Source of the DNA: Actinoplanes ianthinogenes
GTDB taxonomy: Bacteria; Actinomycetota; Actinomycetes; Mycobacteriales; Micromonosporaceae
Assembly: GCF_018324205.1 (NCBI RefSeq)
Contig: NZ_AP023356.1
Coordinates: 5,252,001 to 5,316,000, forward strand
DNA length: 64,000 nt
Reading direction: 5' to 3'
Shown here piece by piece: positions 56,897 to 64,000 of this stretch; the stretch's first letter is position 1; the number at the start of each line of letters is the position of its first letter. The notes beneath the pieces are model-generated. The model did not search any database, had not been told where the DNA came from, and worked only from the letters and a program-made list of their open reading frames with translations. Made by a program: the position numbers and the translations under genes.

Positions 56897-57961
56897 TCAG
56901 AGGGCGCGGCGCTTGGCCGACGCCGCGGCCAGCCGCTCCAGCGTCGCGACCGTGCTGTCCCAGCCCATGCACGCGTCGGTGACCGACTGGCCGTAGGTCA
57001 TCTCGGCGCCCAGCTCCTGCCGGCCCGGCACCAGGAAGCTCTCCAGCATCACGCCGCTGATCGCGCGCTGCCCGGCCTCCATCTGCCCGGCGATGTCCTC
57101 GGCCACGATCGGCTGCCGGTTGTGGTCCTTGTTGCTGTTGCCGTGCGAGCAGTCGATCACCAGGCGCTCCGGAAGCCTGGCCTTGCGCAGCAGCTGCACC
57201 GAGGCCTCGACGTCGGCGGCGCTGTAGTTCGGCTTGCCGCCACCGCCGCGCAGCACCAGGTGACAGTCCGGGTTCCCGGTGGTGTGCAGGATCGCCGGGG
57301 TGCCGGAGTAGTCGATGCCGGGGAAGACGTGCTGCGCCGCGGCGGCCTGGATCGCGTCGACCGCGGTGGAGACGCTGCCGTCCGGGCGGTTCTTCATGCC
57401 GATCGGCATCGACAGGCCGGACGAGAGCTGGCGGTGCACCTGCGACTCGACGGTCCGGGCGCCGATCGCGCCCCAGGCCACGGTGTCCGCGATGTACTGC
57501 GGGGTGATCGGGTCGAGGAACTCGACGGCCACCGGCAGCCCCCGGCTGACCACCTCGAGCAGCAGCTTGCGGGCGATCCGCAGGCCGGTGCCGACGTCGC
57601 CGGAGCCGTCCAGGGCCGGGTCCATGATCAGACCCTTCCAGCCGACCGTGGAGCGCGGCTTCTCGAAGTACACCCGCATCACGATCAGCAGGTCCTCGCT
57701 GAGCCGCTCGGCCTCGACCTTGAGCCGGTCGGCGTACTCGCCGGCGGCGGCCGGGTCGTGCACCGAGCACGGGCCGACCACGACCAGCAAGCGCTGATCT
57801 CGGCCGTTGAGCACGTCCTCGACCTGCTTGCGGCCGGCCAGCACGGTGTCGTGCAACTCGCTGGTCAGCGGCAGCTCGTGGTGCAGCAGCGCCGGGCTCA
57901 TCAACGGGACGACCTTCTCGATGCGCTGGTCGCGGACGCGCTGCACCTCAGGGGCGGTCAT
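56897..57961 (-). CDS. aroG: Class I 3-deoxy-7-phosphoheptulonate (DAHP) synthase
   Basis: 354 residues of the AroG/AroF/AroH class: LLVVVGPCSVHDP, MRVYFEKPRSTVGWKGLIMDP, EFLDPITPQYIAD, GMKNRPDGSV, LRGGGGKPNY and DCSHGNSNKDH. It condenses PEP and erythrose-4-phosphate, the first shikimate step. The N-terminal 40 residues include the feedback-binding region. The ATG at 57961 is chosen; longer frames reach into the attenuator. Most actinomycetes use the class II enzyme for primary metabolism, so this may be a second isozyme. Preceded by a leader peptide and terminator hairpin. Confidence 0.93.
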   Translation of the reverse strand: MTAPEVQRVRDQRIEKVVPLMSPALLHHELPLTSELHDTVLAGRKQVEDVLNGRDQRLLVVVGPCSVHDPAAAGEYADRLKVEAERLSEDLLIVMRVYFEKPRSTVGWKGLIMDPALDGSGDVGTGLRIARKLLLEVVSRGLPVAVEFLDPITPQYIADTVAWGAIGARTVESQVHRQLSSGLSMPIGMKNRPDGSVSTAVDAIQAAAAQHVFPGIDYSGTPAILHTTGNPDCHLVLRGGGGKPNYSAADVEASVQLLRKARLPERLVIDCSHGNSNKDHNRQPIVAEDIAGQMEAGQRAISGVMLESFLVPGRQELGAEMTYGQSVTDACMGWDSTVATLERLAAASAKRRAL

Positions 57962-58024
57962 GGTGATCTCTCTTTCTCGACCGGCCCTGTCGCGAGAGCC
58001 GGTTTGCTCGGGGGCAAACAAAAA

Positions 58025-58045
58025 GGCAGCGACGTCGTCGCTGCC
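58025..58045 (-). terminator. Attenuator terminator upstream of aroG
   Basis: GGCAGCGACG (58025-58034) and CGTCGCTGCC (58036-58045) are perfect complements; on the minus strand the hairpin is followed by TTTTTGTTTG, a good intrinsic terminator inside the aroG leader. An alternative pairing exists: TGCCTCGGCC in the leader-peptide codons (58094-58085) with GGCTGAGGCA (58051-58042), which overlaps the terminator's 5' arm and would act as antiterminator. Confidence 0.88.
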
Positions 58046-58072
58046 TCAGCCGGCTCTGGCGGGTGTCTCAGG

Positions 58073-58144
58073 TCATGCGGTCATGGCCGAGGCACCGGCG
58101 TGAGCCGGCCTCGTAAACCAATAGAACGACCATCCCCGAGACAT
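58073..58144 (-). CDS. Aromatic-rich leader peptide of the aroG attenuator
   Basis: 23 residues with the run GWSFYWF at positions 4-10, two Trp, two Phe and one Tyr. It starts ATG at 58144, 20 bp after the histidine kinase stop, and ends TGA at 58073, 28 nt before the terminator hairpin. Stalling on Trp, Phe or Tyr codons would leave the distal part free to form the antiterminator. This is ribosome-mediated attenuation, as known for actinomycete trp leaders, here at the first shikimate step. Confidence 0.85.
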   Translation of the reverse strand: MSRGWSFYWFTRPAHAGASAMTA

Positions 58145-58164
58145 GCCCGCCAGCATAGCCGCGC

Positions 58165-59787
58165 TCAGCCCACCCGGGGCAGATATGGCGTGTGATGTTC
58201 AGCAGTTGGGACGACCTGCGCCGGGGCGGCGGGCAGCAGCACGGTGAAGATGGTCTGCCCGGGACGGCTCTGCACGCCCACCTTGCCACCGTGCGAGGTG
58301 ACCACGGCATGCACGATCGACAGGCCGAGACCCGTGCTGCCGGCCGCCCGGGACCGGGAGCTGTCGCCGCGGGCGAACCGCTCGAAGATGTGCGGCACCA
58401 GCTCGGCGTGGATGCCTGGACCGTTGTCGATCACCTGGAGCACGGCGGCGTCCGGCACGGTGCCGACCTTGACCGTGACGGTGGAGCCCTCCGGGGTGTG
58501 CGTGCGGGCGTTGGCCAGCAGATTCGCCAGCACCTGGTGCAGCCGGGCGCCGTCACCGATCACGGTGACCGGCTCGTCCGGCAGGTCCAGCTGCCAATAG
58601 TGCCCCGGACCGGCGGCGTGCGCGTCGCTGGTCGCGTCGACGGCCAGCATGGTCAGGTCGACCGGGTCCTGGGCGAGTGGGCGGCCGGCGTCCAGCCGGG
58701 CCAGCAGCAGCAGGTCCTCGACCAGGGTGGTCATCCGCTTCGCCTCGGACTCGACCCGGCCCAGCACGTGCGCGAGCTCGTCCGGGATCGGCTGGCGGCT
58801 GCGGCGGCTCAGCTCGGCGTATCCACGGATGGCGGCCAGCGGCGTGCGCAGCTCGTGGCTCGCGTCGGCGACGAACTGGCGGACCTGCATCTCGCTGTTG
58901 TGCCGGGCTTCGAGGGCGTTGCCGATGTGGTCGAGCATGCGGTTGAGGGCGGCGCCGACCTGGCCGACCTCGGTGCGGGGGTCGGTGTCGGACTCGGGCA
59001 CTCGCTGCGCGAGTTGCACCTCGCCTCGGTCGAGGCGCAATTCCGCGACGCGGCTCGCGGTGGCCGCGACCCGATCCAGGGGCTTGAGGGTACGCCGGAC
59101 GATGAGCGCACCGGCCCACCCGGCGATGAGGAGCGCCCCGAGCACCACACAGCCGGTGAATCCGGCGACGGTGAGCAGGGTGGAATTCATGTTCTCCAGC
59201 GAGAGGCCGACGTAGTAGGTCTGGTCGCTGTTCCGCGCGGTCTCCTTGGTCATCAGATACTCCGGCAGGTCCCCGCCGAGATCGACCTCGACCTCCCGGT
59301 CAGCGGTGACCCTGTCCCGGACGGTGGCCTGCCCGGTGGCCGAGAGCGGGGTGAACTGCTGGCCGTTGTCGGTGAACTGCACGACGCCGCCTCGCAGTGT
59401 TCCGTCGTCGGCCTCCCACAGCAGGATGGTGTCGCGCTGGATGCCGTTGAACACCGGCCGGTTGCCGAACGGGCTGGTCTCGTCCTGGGTGGCGTTGTCC
59501 TGGCCGGACGGGAGCTGCGGGCACGACCGCTGGCCGGAGTGACCGCCCGGATTGCCGGGACCGCCGCAGTCGAAGCCGATGCCGAGCCGCTTGGTGGCCT
59601 CCCGCAGTTCGGTGACCTTCTGGTCGTGCAGCGACTTGTAGACGTAGATCTCGGCGGTGCCGCCGACGACGAGGCCCAGCACCGCGAGCAGCGCGATCAT
59701 GATGGCGACGATGCGGGCGCGCAGCGGCCAGCCCGCCGGGCTGCGCCAGCGGGCGGGACGGGAATGGGCCGTCTCGGCAACGCGCAC
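58165..59787 (-). CDS. Sensor histidine kinase (PrrB/TcrY-like)
   Basis: 540 residues. N-terminal membrane segment (ARIVAIMIALLAVLGLVVGGTAEIYVY), extracellular domain of about 150 residues, second membrane segment (VVLGALLIAGWAGALIV), HAMP (RTLKPLDRVAATASRVAEL), HisKA with the phospho-His FVADASHELRTPLAAIRG, and the HATPase_c with NLLANARTHTPEG and GLGLSIVHAVV. The GTG start at 59787 is 2 bp after the response-regulator stop. It overlaps no other gene, but the aroG promoter must lie within its 3' end. Confidence 0.92.
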   Translation of the reverse strand: MRVAETAHSRPARWRSPAGWPLRARIVAIMIALLAVLGLVVGGTAEIYVYKSLHDQKVTELREATKRLGIGFDCGGPGNPGGHSGQRSCPQLPSGQDNATQDETSPFGNRPVFNGIQRDTILLWEADDGTLRGGVVQFTDNGQQFTPLSATGQATVRDRVTADREVEVDLGGDLPEYLMTKETARNSDQTYYVGLSLENMNSTLLTVAGFTGCVVLGALLIAGWAGALIVRRTLKPLDRVAATASRVAELRLDRGEVQLAQRVPESDTDPRTEVGQVGAALNRMLDHIGNALEARHNSEMQVRQFVADASHELRTPLAAIRGYAELSRRSRQPIPDELAHVLGRVESEAKRMTTLVEDLLLLARLDAGRPLAQDPVDLTMLAVDATSDAHAAGPGHYWQLDLPDEPVTVIGDGARLHQVLANLLANARTHTPEGSTVTVKVGTVPDAAVLQVIDNGPGIHAELVPHIFERFARGDSSRSRAAGSTGLGLSIVHAVVTSHGGKVGVQSRPGQTIFTVLLPAAPAQVVPTAEHHTPYLPRVG

Positions 59788-59789
59788 AG

Positions 59790-60527
59790 TCAGTCCGCCG
59801 GCTTGAGGACGTACCCGGCGCCACGCATGGTGTGGATCATCGGCGCCCGCCCGGCGTCGATCTTCTTCCGCAGGTACGAGATGTACAGCTCCACCACGTT
59901 CGCCTGGCCGCCGAAGTCGTAGTTCCACACCCGGTCCAGGATCTGCGGCTTGCTCAGCACCCGCCGCGGGTTGCGCATCAGATAGCGCAGCAGCTCGAAC
60001 TCGGTCGCGGTCAGCGTGATCAGGTCACCGCCCCGCCGCACCTCGTGCGAGTCCTCGTCCAGCGAGAGGTCACCGACGATCAGCTGCGACTCGGTACGCA
60101 TCGGCGCGTGCCCCATCCGCCGCATCAGCCCCCGCAGCCGCGCCACCACCTCTTCCAGGCTGAACGGCTTGGTCACGTAGTCGTCGCCCCCGGCGGTGAG
60201 CCCGGTGATCCGGTCCTCCACCGAGTCCTTGGCGGTGAGGAACAGCACCGGCACCTCGGGCGCCTCCCCGCGCAACCGGCGCAGCACCTCGAGCCCGTCG
60301 ATGTCGGGCAGCATCATGTCCAGGATGACGGCGTCCGGGCGGAAGTCCCGCGCGGTACGCACCGCGGAGAGCCCGTCGCCCGCGCTCCGGACCTCCCAGC
60401 CCTCATACCGCAGGGCCATCGAGAGGAGCTCGGCCAGCGTCGGCTCGTCGTCCACCACGAGTACGCGAACCGGGGTCCCGTCGGGCCGCCGGAGTTCGGT
60501 GCTGGAGTCTGCGTTCGCCATCGTCAT
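59790..60527 (-). CDS. OmpR-family response regulator
   Basis: 245 residues. Receiver domain VLVVDDEPTLAELLSMALRYEGWEV with phospho-Asp in DAVILDMMLPDIDG and Lys in TKPFSLEE; OmpR winged helix LTATEFELLRYLMRNPRRVLSKPQILDRVW and VVELYISYLRKKID. Start ATG at 60527 (a second one at 60521). First gene of the two-component operon. Confidence 0.93.
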   Translation of the reverse strand: MTMANADSSTELRRPDGTPVRVLVVDDEPTLAELLSMALRYEGWEVRSAGDGLSAVRTARDFRPDAVILDMMLPDIDGLEVLRRLRGEAPEVPVLFLTAKDSVEDRITGLTAGGDDYVTKPFSLEEVVARLRGLMRRMGHAPMRTESQLIVGDLSLDEDSHEVRRGGDLITLTATEFELLRYLMRNPRRVLSKPQILDRVWNYDFGGQANVVELYISYLRKKIDAGRAPMIHTMRGAGYVLKPAD

Positions 60528-60794
60528 GCCCTCACTGTGCGGGGCGACGCTCTGCGCCGGCTTTCTGTTTGCTGTGCGCCACCTGTGAGCCGCGTACCGT
60601 GCCGTCATTGTCTTCGGCAGAACAGCTGCGCTGGTTGAGCGCGAGCGCGTACTTCAGCCGCCGGAACACTCGCCGTCAGCCCGACGTTGTGCAAGCGTTG
60701 GTCATCGAGGTTTGTTCGCGGCCTGTCTTGAGCTTCGCCTCTCCACCGTCGCGAACGCACCTCGCCGTCGGGGCGCGAGCGTGGGGAGCTGCAC

Positions 60795-61166
60795 GTGGAT
60801 CTTCTCGAGGAGTACCGCAGGGCCACTTTCTTCTTCGAGTCCGGCGACCCGCTCGGCGCGGCCCGGCTGCTGGAGCCGATCGTCGAGGCGGAGCCGCAGA
60901 ACGCCGCGGTCCGTCAGCTGCTCGCCCGGGCCTACTTCAACTCGGCCCAGCTGAACGGCGCGGAGACCCAGCTCAGAGCACTGATCGAGCATGATCCCTC
61001 GGATCACTACGCGCACCACGTGCTCGGCCGGACCCTGGAGCGGGCCGGCCGTTTCCGTGAGGCGTTGCCGCATCTGCGCCTGGCCGCCGCGATGAAGCAG
61101 CAGACCGACTACCAGGAGGCGTTGCGCCGCGTCGAGACCTGGCTCGGCAAGAACGAATCGGCTTAA
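60795..61166 (+). CDS. Small TPR protein
   Basis: 123 residues with about three TPR units: YRRATFFFESGDPLGAARLLEPIVEAEPQN, LARAYFNSAQLNGAETQLRALIEHDPSD and HHVLGRTLERAGRFREALPHLRLA. GTG start with GGGGAG 6 nt upstream. Precedes the Smr gene by 10 bp. Confidence 0.88.
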   Translation: MDLLEEYRRATFFFESGDPLGAARLLEPIVEAEPQNAAVRQLLARAYFNSAQLNGAETQLRALIEHDPSDHYAHHVLGRTLERAGRFREALPHLRLAAAMKQQTDYQEALRRVETWLGKNESA

Positions 61167-61176
61167 GGTCTGTGCC

Positions 61177-61461
61177 ATGAAGCTCAAGCTCGACCTGCAC
61201 GACATCTTCAACAAGGGCCACGAGATCGACCGGGCCCTGCGGGGGATCATCGACGAGGCGATCCAGAAGAAGGCCGCCCTCGTCGAGATCATCCCGGGGA
61301 AGGGCAGCGGCGCGCTGAAGAAAAAGGTGATCCGCTTCCTCGACCAGAAGGAGATCAAGCAGCTGTATCACCGGATCGAGAAGGACGGCGACAACTGGGG
61401 ACGGCTGTTCGTGCACTTCCGCCACGAGGCCCCGGCCGGCCGCCGCGGCCGGGGTCGGTAA
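61177..61461 (+). CDS. Smr-domain protein
   Basis: 94 residues: LDLHDIFNKGHEIDRALRGIIDEAI and VEIIPGKGSGALKKKVIRFL are the Smr (MutS2 C-terminal) domain motifs DLH and GKGxG, with a basic tail. Possible nuclease or ribosome-rescue-type RNA-binding function. Same operon as the TPR gene. Confidence 0.88.
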   Translation: MKLKLDLHDIFNKGHEIDRALRGIIDEAIQKKAALVEIIPGKGSGALKKKVIRFLDQKEIKQLYHRIEKDGDNWGRLFVHFRHEAPAGRRGRGR

Positions 61462-61468
61462 CGCCTCC

Positions 61469-63838
61469 CTAGAACTCGTACGTCTTGGCGACCGCGACCA
61501 TCTCGCTGCTGTGCGAGCCGAGGACGCCGACGCCGGCCGGCCGGGCCTGGAAACCGGGCATCTCGGTGACGTTGTCACTGGCGTCCATCGCTCGCAGCTT
61601 CACCGGCCCGGTGCCGCGGACGGTCAGCGCGACCTCGACGCCCTCGGGCGGCGGGGCGTGGAAGATGAAGCCGAAACCCCATCCGCCGCCGGCCGCCTTG
61701 TCGACCGGGACCACCCTGCCGCCCACCGTCGCGGTGACCACCTGGTCCGCGGCGGACACGTGCAGGGTGACGAACCGGACCGCACGCTGCGGTTTCACCA
61801 GCAGGGTGAGGATCCGGTCGGCGCTGCCGGGGCTCTTGAGGTCGCTCGTCACGGTCACGTTCGGCGCGGGCAGGTCGGCGGCCTGAGCGGGGCCGGTCCG
61901 CAACTGCTCGTCGCCGAAGGCGGGCAGCGTCTCGGCCACCGGTTTCGGGTCGCCGGTGACGTAGTGCGAGGTCCACTCCTGGGTGCTCGCCTCGGTGCTC
62001 AGCCACTCGGCCCGGCCGGTGTCGGCGTCCAGCGCGTACATCAACTGGGTGAGGGACGGGTGCTCGGCGTCGAATCGGTCGGCCACCAGGCCGGCGGCGG
62101 TGCAGACCAGCACGGTCAGTGAGGCGACCAGGGTGGGCAGGGCGCCGCGACGGCGGGCGCGGGCCGCGGGCAGGCCCTGCACCGGCTCGCCGGACGGGTG
62201 GACCAGGTCGATCACCGGCAGCAGGGCGAGCAGGAGCAGCACGGTCAGGAACGCGCCGGCCGCGCCCATCCCCATGCCGAGCGCCGGGAACAGCATGATC
62301 ACGGTGGGCAGCAGGATCACCACGGCGACCAGAGCGCCGGCGGTGATCGCGGCGGTGGCGGCCCAGTCGCGTACGAAAAGAGCCACCAGGGCGGCGAGCG
62401 CGCCGGCCAAGGCCGGCAGTGTCGCCAGGTAGGCGCCGCCCGGGGTGAGCGCGGCGAGCACCACGCCGAGCCCGGCGAGCCAGCCCAGGCCGGCGACCGC
62501 GAGGGCGGCCGCGCCCAGCCGGCGGCGCAGCAGGGCGAACCAGCAGACCACCACGGCCACGGCCAGGGCGATCACCGCGACCCGGTAGAAGCCCGGACGG
62601 TACGGGTCGATCGGCAGCGCGCCGTACTCCGGGCGGATCAGCGTGAGCACCGTCCAGAACAGCTGGGCCAGCACGGCCGAGACCACGATCGGGGCCAGGG
62701 TGAGCACGCCGGCGAGGGCCAGCCGCCGGCCGGTCAGCCGGCCCTGCCGCCGGGCCAGCCAGGCCAGCGCCACGACCGCGACGACGGCCAGCAGGGCGAG
62801 CGGCCAGATCAGCGCGCCCGGATATCGGACCAGCAGGCCCGGCACCGGGAAGTAGGTGGCGTCGCCGGTGTCCCGCAGCTGCGACTTCAGGTCCTCGCCG
62901 GCCAGCTCCCGGGCGACGGCCAGCGCGTTCGCCCCGTGGTGCTGGAGGCTGTCGCGGTCCATCGCCGACGGCAGGTCGGTGGGCGCGTGGTAGACCGCGG
63001 CGCCGTCGATGTACGCCGAGTTGAGCCCGGTGAACGCGGCGTCGCGGAACGCGGTGAAATCGGTGTCGTTCGGCAGGCGGCGGTAGATCTCCACGGCGAA
63101 CGAGGTACCGACCGGGTACGGCGCGTGCGAATACGCCTCGACCAGCTTGGCGTTGCCCGGCGAGGTCTCGAACATGATCGCCGGGCCGGAGCTGCCGCGC
63201 GCCTCCAGGTTCAGCACGACGCCGCTGTCCCGGGCCAGCGGATGCTGCCGGACGAACGCCTCGGCGCCGCACAGACAGGCCTCCTCGGCGTCGGTGAGCA
63301 CCAGCACCACGTCGTTACGCAGTTTCCCGCCGTTGGTCAGTGCGCGGGCGGTCTCCAGGATGGTGGCGGTGCCGGCCGCGTCGTCGTTGCCACCCGGGCC
63401 GGTCTGCGCCGAGTCGTAGTGCGCGACCAGGAAGACCCGGCCGGTCGAGGCGCTGCCCGGGATCACCGCCACCACGTTGCGGACCCGGGCCAGGCCGGTG
63501 CCGCCCGCGCTGGAGGACAGCTCGCCGCCCTGCACCGAGACCGTGTCCTGCACCTCCGGGCTCAGCCCCAGCCCGCGCAGGGTCTGCACGAGATAGTCCC
63601 GGACCTGGTCGTTGGCCGCGCTGCCGGCCGGGTGCGGCCGGGTGGCGATCGTCCGCACGTGCTCGAAGGCGCGCTCGGCGCTGAACTCCCCGGCCGGTGC
63701 CGAGACCGGCGCCGCCGCCGGCGGCAGGACGGAACGCACCGCGGCGAAGCCCGCCAGGGCCAGCACGGCGAGGACGGCCAGCGCGGCAAAACCACGCCGA
63801 GCCGGCCGGAGGAGAGCGGCGTCACGCATGGGTGACAT
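61469..63838 (-). CDS. M28-family membrane metallopeptidase
   Basis: 789 residues. An N-terminal membrane anchor (residues about 15-40) is followed by an extracellular aminopeptidase domain of about 300 residues with zinc ligands in VAHYDSA, GGNDDAAG, DAEEACLCGAE, LNLEARGSSGP and YHAPTDL. After that come about eight membrane segments and a C-terminal extracellular domain. This is the Ermp1/Vps-type M28 arrangement (peptidase then polytopic membrane domain). Likely surface peptide processing. Convergent with the Smr gene. Confidence 0.88.
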   Translation of the reverse strand: MSPMRDAALLRPARRGFAALAVLAVLALAGFAAVRSVLPPAAAPVSAPAGEFSAERAFEHVRTIATRPHPAGSAANDQVRDYLVQTLRGLGLSPEVQDTVSVQGGELSSSAGGTGLARVRNVVAVIPGSASTGRVFLVAHYDSAQTGPGGNDDAAGTATILETARALTNGGKLRNDVVLVLTDAEEACLCGAEAFVRQHPLARDSGVVLNLEARGSSGPAIMFETSPGNAKLVEAYSHAPYPVGTSFAVEIYRRLPNDTDFTAFRDAAFTGLNSAYIDGAAVYHAPTDLPSAMDRDSLQHHGANALAVARELAGEDLKSQLRDTGDATYFPVPGLLVRYPGALIWPLALLAVVAVVALAWLARRQGRLTGRRLALAGVLTLAPIVVSAVLAQLFWTVLTLIRPEYGALPIDPYRPGFYRVAVIALAVAVVVCWFALLRRRLGAAALAVAGLGWLAGLGVVLAALTPGGAYLATLPALAGALAALVALFVRDWAATAAITAGALVAVVILLPTVIMLFPALGMGMGAAGAFLTVLLLLALLPVIDLVHPSGEPVQGLPAARARRRGALPTLVASLTVLVCTAAGLVADRFDAEHPSLTQLMYALDADTGRAEWLSTEASTQEWTSHYVTGDPKPVAETLPAFGDEQLRTGPAQAADLPAPNVTVTSDLKSPGSADRILTLLVKPQRAVRFVTLHVSAADQVVTATVGGRVVPVDKAAGGGWGFGFIFHAPPPEGVEVALTVRGTGPVKLRAMDASDNVTEMPGFQARPAGVGVLGSHSSEMVAVAKTYEF

Positions 63839-63878
63839 CTAACAGCCGGGGTACGACATCCGGGTACCCGGTAGATCA

Positions 63879-63893
63879 ATTGCAACGTGCAAT
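63879..63893. promoter_or_regulatory. Inverted repeat ATTGCA-ACG-TGCAAT in a divergent promoter
   Basis: Perfect 6-bp arms 3 nt apart, AT-rich, between the divergent M28 gene and the gene starting at 63906. Typical TetR-like operator shape. A CGGGTACCCG palindrome is nearby at 63861-63870. Confidence 0.55.
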
Positions 63894-63905
63894 AGCGTTG
63901 TCCGG

Positions 63906-64000
63906 GTGACAGCCTCGCTCGACCCGGCCGCCGTCATCGCGGAGTTCATCGACGCGGTGGCTCCTTACGACCCCGCGCCGGACGCCCCGCCGGTCGTCCT
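63906..64000 (+). CDS. Start of an unidentified gene (partial)
   Basis: 31 residues visible before the window ends: MTASLDPAAVIAEFIDAVAPYDPAP and so on. GTG start. Too short to identify. The operator-like repeat 12 bp upstream suggests regulated transcription. Confidence 0.55.
   Translation, partial: MTASLDPAAVIAEFIDAVAPYDPAPDAPPVV

Overview
High-GC actinomycete chromosome. Nearly all genes have GC-rich third codon positions, starts are a mix of ATG, GTG and TTG, and many neighbours are coupled by ATGA overlaps. GTTAGCGCTAAC-type operators, a secreted ricin-type lectin and a microbisporicin/planosporicin-type lantibiotic locus suggest a filamentous rare actinomycete, probably Micromonosporaceae (Actinoplanes-like). 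That placement is inference.

Layout. (1) 1-4997, minus strand: an unfamiliar small-molecule cluster with a secreted mini-peptide, MFS exporter, PCP-thioesterase didomain, TrmO-like protein, HemN-like radical SAM enzyme and a cystathionine-synthase-fold protein whose PLP lysine position is proline. A second TrmO-like protein, fused to a tautomerase-like domain, lies just upstream (5151-5978). (2) 6090-8065: alpha/beta hydrolase, CdiI-type immunity protein, and a secreted lectin behind two LacI-like palindromes. (3) 8215-24398: a complete class I lanthipeptide cluster. Its precursor (17163-17342) has a 24-residue core intermediate between microbisporicin (NAI-107) and planosporicin. The minus-strand operon is lanA-B-C-D-T-U-V plus two extra genes. 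The plus-strand operons are ECF sigma/anti-sigma, a J-Y-Z-Q transporter/lipoprotein set and a LuxR-type regulator, and lanEF immunity is on the minus strand. Three promoters share GAACC-N15-GCTAC, so sigma factor, transporter and immunity genes form one self-amplifying regulon. (4) 24657-37351: small secreted proteins, tRNA-Cys, tRNA-Arg, protease, esterase, TetR-MmpL-YhgE export locus, and a MarR-controlled GTP cyclohydrolase II/deaminase operon. (5) 37884-50513: giant secreted nuclease/5'-nucleotidase, LysR pair, Rpf-like transglycosylase under a c-di-AMP riboswitch, metabolic and hypothetical genes, and GC-rich tandem repeats. (6) 50850-56765: a polyprenyl-sugar glycosyltransferase pair split by an FxsB-like radical-SAM RiPP island (broken TPR gene, 47-aa precursor, radical SAM/SPASM enzyme, truncated HExxH-hydroxylase-like protein) and a 383-bp long-hairpin repeat. 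(7) 56897-64000: DAHP synthase behind a ribosome-mediated attenuator with an aromatic-rich leader peptide, a two-component system, TPR and Smr proteins, an M28 peptidase, and the start of one further gene.

Most notable: the new NAI-107-family lantibiotic with its ECF regulon; the atypical FxsB-type RiPP; the HemN/TrmO/PCP-TE cluster with an apparent PLP pseudoenzyme; and the aromatic attenuator of DAHP synthase.
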